Shown one piece after another: positions 60,487 to 64,000 of a stretch of DNA of 64,000 nt. The position numbers and the translations under genes were made by a program. This DNA is from Deltaproteobacteria bacterium (GTDB lineage: Bacteria; Desulfobacterota; Desulfuromonadia; Desulfuromonadales; BM103). The stretch covers positions 27,586-91,585 of the forward strand of contig JAJRRB010000019.1 in the NCBI GenBank assembly GCA_024279915.1. Reading direction: 5' to 3'. Each line of letters starts with the position of its first letter. Position 1 is the first letter of the stretch. The notes beneath the pieces are model-generated. The model was not told where the DNA came from and searched no databases. It saw only the letters and a program-made list of their open reading frames with translations.

Positions 60487-60924
60487 ATGTCGAAGTCGAT
60501 TGCCCAGATCTTGAAACTCAAAGGGAATGATGTCTGGAGAATCACTCCAGATGCCTCAATTTATGATGCTTTGGCACTGATGGCAGAAAAGAATGTCGGT
60601 GCTCTCGTGGTCATGGAGCAGAATCAGGTGGTCGGTATCTTTACTGAGCGCGATCATGCCCGCAAGGTTGACCTGGAAGGCCGCTGCTCTCAGAAGGCCA
60701 GCATCCGCCAGGTCATGTCAGTCGATATCTGTTATGTCACTCCTCAGACCACTGTCGATGAAGCCATGGCAATCGTGACCGAAAGCCGGCGCCGGCACCT
60801 GCCGGTTATGGAGAATGATCAACTGGTTGGACTGGCTTCGATCGGTGACCTGGTCAAGGCCTCACTTGACGAGAAGGATTTCGAAATCAAGCAGCTCAAA
60901 AGATACATCAAAGGTGATCCCTGA
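60487..60924 (+). CDS. Two-CBS-domain protein
   Basis: 145 residues, consisting of a pair of CBS motifs (about 8-65 and 75-130; TPDASIYDALALMAEKNVGALVVME and TPQTTVDEAMAIVTESRRRHLPVME). Binds adenine nucleotides as a cytosolic energy sensor. No fused catalytic domain. Sits in front of the nqr operon, 37 bases from nqrA; possible partner of a nearby enzyme. Confidence 0.9.
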   Translation: MSKSIAQILKLKGNDVWRITPDASIYDALALMAEKNVGALVVMEQNQVVGIFTERDHARKVDLEGRCSQKASIRQVMSVDICYVTPQTTVDEAMAIVTESRRRHLPVMENDQLVGLASIGDLVKASLDEKDFEIKQLKRYIKGDP

Positions 60925-60961
60925 TTATCATCGAGCGCTTAATTAACTTAAAGGCTCGGCC

Positions 60962-62299
60962 ATGATGCAGATAAAAAAAGGGCTCGACCTGCCCATCAGT
61001 GGTGCACCCAAAAGGCATATTGAGGATGGGCCGCCGGTTTCACAGGTGGCCCTCGTCGGCGCTGATTATCAGGATATGAAACCGACTCTTCTGGTCGCCG
61101 AGGGGGAGCAGGTCAGCCTTGGCCAGCCGCTCTTTTCCGACAAAAATAATCCTGAGATTCTCTATACTTCACCTGCGTCAGGTGAAGTTGCCGCCATCAA
61201 TCGGGGAGAGCGGCGTGTCTTCCTTTCCCTGGTTATCAAACTTTCCGGAAGTGCAGAAAAAACTTTTCCAGTGACAACCGTTGCTCAGCTCGAACAGCTT
61301 TCTTCTGAAGATGTTGAACAACAGTTGATCAACTCCGGCATGTGGACCTCACTCCGCACCCGTCCATACAGTAAGATACCAATGCCGGGAAGTCGTCCCG
61401 CAGCACTCTTTGTCACTGCTATCGACACCAATCCGTTGGCGGCAGACCCACAAATTGCAATTTCTGAAAAGTCGGCAGAGTTTGAGGCCGGTTTGAAAAT
61501 CGTTCGTCATCTGACGACAGGAAAGGTCTATCTGTGCAAAAAACCGGAAGCGCAGATCCCGGTACCACAGGGAATCACTGTCAGTGAATTTTCCGGCTGT
61601 CACCCGGCCGGTCTGGTCGGCACCCACATCCATTTTCTCGAACGGGTTAATCAGCAACGCACAGTCTGGCACATTGGCTATCAGGACGTGATCGCTATCG
61701 GTCATCTCTTTCTCACCGGCAGAATCCTCACTGAAAGGCTTGTTGCGCTCTGTGGCCCAGCAGTTAAAAACCCGCGATTGATTCGCACTCGTCTTGGTGC
61801 CTGTCTGTCAGAGCTGGTTTCCGATCAGCTGCATAGCGTGGACAGCAGGATTATCTCTGGCTCAGTGCTGGCTGGTCACAAGACTGATGAGGCCAACGAC
61901 TTTCTCGGCCGTTATCACAACCAGGTCTCTGTGCTTAAGGAAGACCGGCATCGCGAATTCATGGGCTGGAGCATGCCGGGTTTTAACAAATTCTCGGTCA
62001 AAAAGATTTTTGCCTCGTCCTTGCTGCCTAGCCGAACATTGCCGATGACGACCAGCACCCACGGCAGTTTGCGCGCTATGGTTCCGACCGGTGCCTTTGA
62101 AAAGGTGATGCCTCTCAACATCAAAGCGACCTGGCTGCTGCGTTCACTGCTCACTCTGGATACCGATCTGGCGCAGGATCTTGGTTGTCTCGAGTTGGAT
62201 GAAGAGGATCTTGCGCTCTGTAGTTTCGTTTGTTCGGGAAAAATGAACTACGGTTATCATTTACGACAAACACTGCAGAAGATAGAAAAAGAGGGCTAA
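60962..62299 (+). CDS. nqrA: Na+-translocating NADH:quinone reductase subunit A
   Basis: 445 residues starting [12 protein letters not shown]; the alternative ATG is 3 bases later. Typical markers: [41 protein letters not shown]. NqrA is the cytoplasmic subunit that binds quinone. Overlaps nqrB by one base (TAATG). Confidence 0.94.
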   Translation: MMQIKKGLDLPISGAPKRHIEDGPPVSQVALVGADYQDMKPTLLVAEGEQVSLGQPLFSDKNNPEILYTSPASGEVAAINRGERRVFLSLVIKLSGSAEKTFPVTTVAQLEQLSSEDVEQQLINSGMWTSLRTRPYSKIPMPGSRPAALFVTAIDTNPLAADPQIAISEKSAEFEAGLKIVRHLTTGKVYLCKKPEAQIPVPQGITVSEFSGCHPAGLVGTHIHFLERVNQQRTVWHIGYQDVIAIGHLFLTGRILTERLVALCGPAVKNPRLIRTRLGACLSELVSDQLHSVDSRIISGSVLAGHKTDEANDFLGRYHNQVSVLKEDRHREFMGWSMPGFNKFSVKKIFASSLLPSRTLPMTTSTHGSLRAMVPTGAFEKVMPLNIKATWLLRSLLTLDTDLAQDLGCLELDEEDLALCSFVCSGKMNYGYHLRQTLQKIEKEG

Positions 62300-63507
62300 T
62301 GAAAGCATTGCGTAATCTTCTCGATAAGCTTCACCCCCATTTTACGCAGGGTGGTAAATTCGAACGGTTCTATCCGCTCTACGAGGCCGCTGACAGTTTC
62401 ATTTACACTCCCGGTGAAGTGACTGAAGGAGCACCGCACGTCAGAGATGCGATGGATCTGAAGAGGGTGATGATCACCGTCGTTTTCGCCCTGATTCCCT
62501 GCTTTTTCATGGCTATGTGGAATACCGGTTATCAGGCGAACAGCGCGATGCAACTCACTGGCGGCAGTGTCGAGGGCTGGCGCGGTGGCCTGATCGAGAT
62601 TCTCGGTTACTCTGCCAACCCGAATAGTCTCTTTGACAATCTGCTACTCGGTGCGGTCTGGTTTATCCCCATCTTCCTGGTCACCAATATTGTGGGTGGA
62701 TTATGGGAGTCCCTGTTCTCTATCGTTCGCCGCCATGAACTGAACGAGGGTTTTCTGGTTACCGGGGCGCTTTTCCCGCTCATTTGCCCGCCGACCCTGC
62801 CACTCTGGCAGGTCGCCCTGGGAATCAGCTTCGGTGTTGTTATCGGTAAAGAGATCTTTGGCGGGACCGGCAAAAACTTCCTTAATCCGGCATTAACCGG
62901 GCGGGCTTTTTTGTTCTTTGCCTATCCTGCACAGATTTCCGGCAATGCGGTATGGACCGCCGTGGATGGCGTGAGTGGGGCAACAGCTCTGAGTCGTGCC
63001 GCCGAAGGCGGGCTGGAGGCAGTTACGACAGTGACCAGCTGGTTTGATGCTTTTATGGGTGCGATTCCCGGGTCAATGGGCGAAACGTCCACCCTTGCCT
63101 GTCTCTTTGGCGCTGCCGTCCTGGTCCTTTCCGGCATCGGTTCCTGGCGCATCATGCTCTCCGGATTGATCGGCGCCGTTGGCTTATCCACTCTCTTTGT
63201 CCTGATCGGCAGCAGTACCAACCCGATGTTTGAACTCGGACCTCTCTGGCATCTGGTGCTCGGTGGTTTTGCCTTTGGTCTGATTTTTATGGCAACTGAT
63301 CCGGTTTCCGGAGCGATGACGGAAGAGGGGCAATGGGTCTACGGATTTCTTATCGGGACCATGTGCATCATGATCCGGGTTGTTAACCCGGCCTTTCCGG
63401 AAGGAATGATGCTCGCCATTCTGTTCGGCAATGTTTTTGCGCCACTGATTGATCAGATGGTCCTCAAGTTCCATATCAAGCGGAGGCTGCAACATGTCCA
63501 GGGATAG
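62299..63507 (+). CDS. nqrB: Na+-translocating NADH:quinone reductase subunit B
   Basis: 402 residues from the ATG at 62299. Ten-helix NqrB/RnfD-type membrane protein. Covalent FMN site SGATAL with T229 in [13 protein letters not shown], which is ApbE's target. Also the conserved [23 protein letters not shown] stretch. It carries the sodium pathway. Overlaps nqrC by 14 bases. Confidence 0.95.
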   Translation: MKALRNLLDKLHPHFTQGGKFERFYPLYEAADSFIYTPGEVTEGAPHVRDAMDLKRVMITVVFALIPCFFMAMWNTGYQANSAMQLTGGSVEGWRGGLIEILGYSANPNSLFDNLLLGAVWFIPIFLVTNIVGGLWESLFSIVRRHELNEGFLVTGALFPLICPPTLPLWQVALGISFGVVIGKEIFGGTGKNFLNPALTGRAFLFFAYPAQISGNAVWTAVDGVSGATALSRAAEGGLEAVTTVTSWFDAFMGAIPGSMGETSTLACLFGAAVLVLSGIGSWRIMLSGLIGAVGLSTLFVLIGSSTNPMFELGPLWHLVLGGFAFGLIFMATDPVSGAMTEEGQWVYGFLIGTMCIMIRVVNPAFPEGMMLAILFGNVFAPLIDQMVLKFHIKRRLQHVQG

Positions 63508-64000
63508 CACCAGAAAAATCCTGAGCGTTGCTTTTGCCCTTTGCGTGGTCTGTTCGATCCTGGTCTCGGCAGCAGCCGTGGGACTGCGAGAACGTCAGGA
63601 ACTGAACAAGGTGGAGGAGAAAAAGAAGAACATCTTGCAGGCGGCAGGTCTCTACGAGACAGGTATCCCGGTCGAAGACCAGTTCAGTAAAATTCAAACC
63701 CGTATCGTCGATCTTCAGAGTGGTCAGTTCAGTCAGGATTTTGATGCTGCCACCTTCGACAGCCGCTCGGCGGCACGTGATCCTGAGACCCGTTACCAGA
63801 TCCCGTCAAACCTGGATCTTGCCGCAATCAAGACACGTTCCCGCTACCAGGATGTCCATCTGGTAATGGCCGATGGCGCGTTGCAGCAGATTATCCTGCC
63901 GGTCCACGGTAAGGGTTTGTGGTCGACAATGTACGGTTTTATCTCCCTCAACAATGACTTCTCCACTGTGAACGGTTTTGCCTTTTACGAACATGGGGAA
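63494..64000 (+). CDS. nqrC: Na+-translocating NADH:quinone reductase subunit C, partial
   Basis: First 169 residues; the gene runs off the window edge. TM anchor about 9-31 and periplasmic FMN-binding domain beginning. Ends in [29 protein letters not shown], the NqrC signature before the FMN-attachment Thr, which is outside the window. nqrDEF presumably follow. Confidence 0.94.
   Translation, partial: MSRDSTRKILSVAFALCVVCSILVSAAAVGLRERQELNKVEEKKKNILQAAGLYETGIPVEDQFSKIQTRIVDLQSGQFSQDFDAATFDSRSAARDPETRYQIPSNLDLAAIKTRSRYQDVHLVMADGALQQIILPVHGKGLWSTMYGFISLNNDFSTVNGFAFYEHGE

Noticed and set aside
1..64000. CRISPR arrays, tRNA or rRNA genes
   Set aside because: No regularly spaced direct repeats and no cloverleaf or rRNA-like stretches were seen in any intergenic region.

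Overview
The window is an ordinary-looking chromosomal segment of a Gram-negative anaerobe or facultative anaerobe with a moderate, slightly GC-rich composition. The gene set suggests the Desulfuromonadia (Desulfuromonas, Desulfuromusa or Geopsychrobacter type). Pointers are a large c-type cytochrome maturation cluster, fused LldE-LldF lactate oxidation genes, Na+-NQR, many two-component systems, a sigma-54 enhancer-binding regulator and MshEN-type ATPases. The assignment is inferred from gene content only. I saw no rRNA, tRNA, CRISPR array, prophage or insertion sequence.

Layout. 0-1 kb: start of an efflux adaptor gene behind its TetR/CecR-like regulator. 1-4.3 kb: zinc-ribbon protein, rsmE, prmA, then ppsR on the other strand. 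4.3-10.3 kb: OmpR-type two-component pair, HtrA protease, and a NarL-type kinase with its regulator. 10.4-17 kb: lactate regulon, with a FadR/GntR-type regulator, glcF-glcD on the minus strand, and lutC plus an lldEF fusion on the plus strand. Three near-identical TTGGTnnnACCAA operators sit at the three promoters. 17-24.6 kb: DUF302, an ATP-grasp-like orphan, a membrane protein, a receiver/J-like/TPR protein, mltG, plsY, a MipA/OmpV porin. 24.6-31.5 kb: a DUF411 protein with an in-frame UGA exactly at a metal-site cysteine, then a tripartite RND efflux operon whose pump gene has an in-frame amber codon. 31.6-41.2 kb: cytochrome c maturation cluster on the minus strand (ccmE, F, H, I-like, A, B, C, D, two TPR proteins, a CcsA-like gene with an in-frame ochre codon, a short ResB-like gene, a DsbC-like protein). 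41.5-44.3 kb: NtrC-family regulator and kinase. 44.6-47.9 kb: rimO, apbE, a NusG_II protein and a Gx-type membrane protein. 48-60.9 kb: hslO, DUF445, malonyl-CoA decarboxylase, a truncated DUF815 ATPase, a chemotaxis receptor, tatD, tcdA, a TSUP transporter, a GspE/PilB-type ATPase, HDOD and CBS proteins. 61-64 kb: nqrA, nqrB and the start of nqrC.

How it fits together. Lactate oxidation (GlcDF, LldEFG) feeds electrons to the quinone and cytochrome pools. NQR is the sodium-pumping respiratory entry point, and ApbE supplies its covalent FMN. The ccm cluster makes the c-type cytochromes. A sigma-54 promoter and an inverted-repeat enhancer lie between ccmE and the NtrC-family regulator, so that regulator probably controls cytochrome maturation. 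CcmE has Cys instead of the heme-binding His, which points to the System I* variant.

Strongest leads: the possible selenocysteine DUF411 protein, the sigma-54/enhancer arrangement before ccmE, the CcmE Cys variant in a mixed System I/II cluster, and the three-operator lactate regulon. Three separate in-frame stops (UGA, UAG, UAA) fall within 10 kb. Base errors or gene decay must therefore be excluded before any recoding is claimed.
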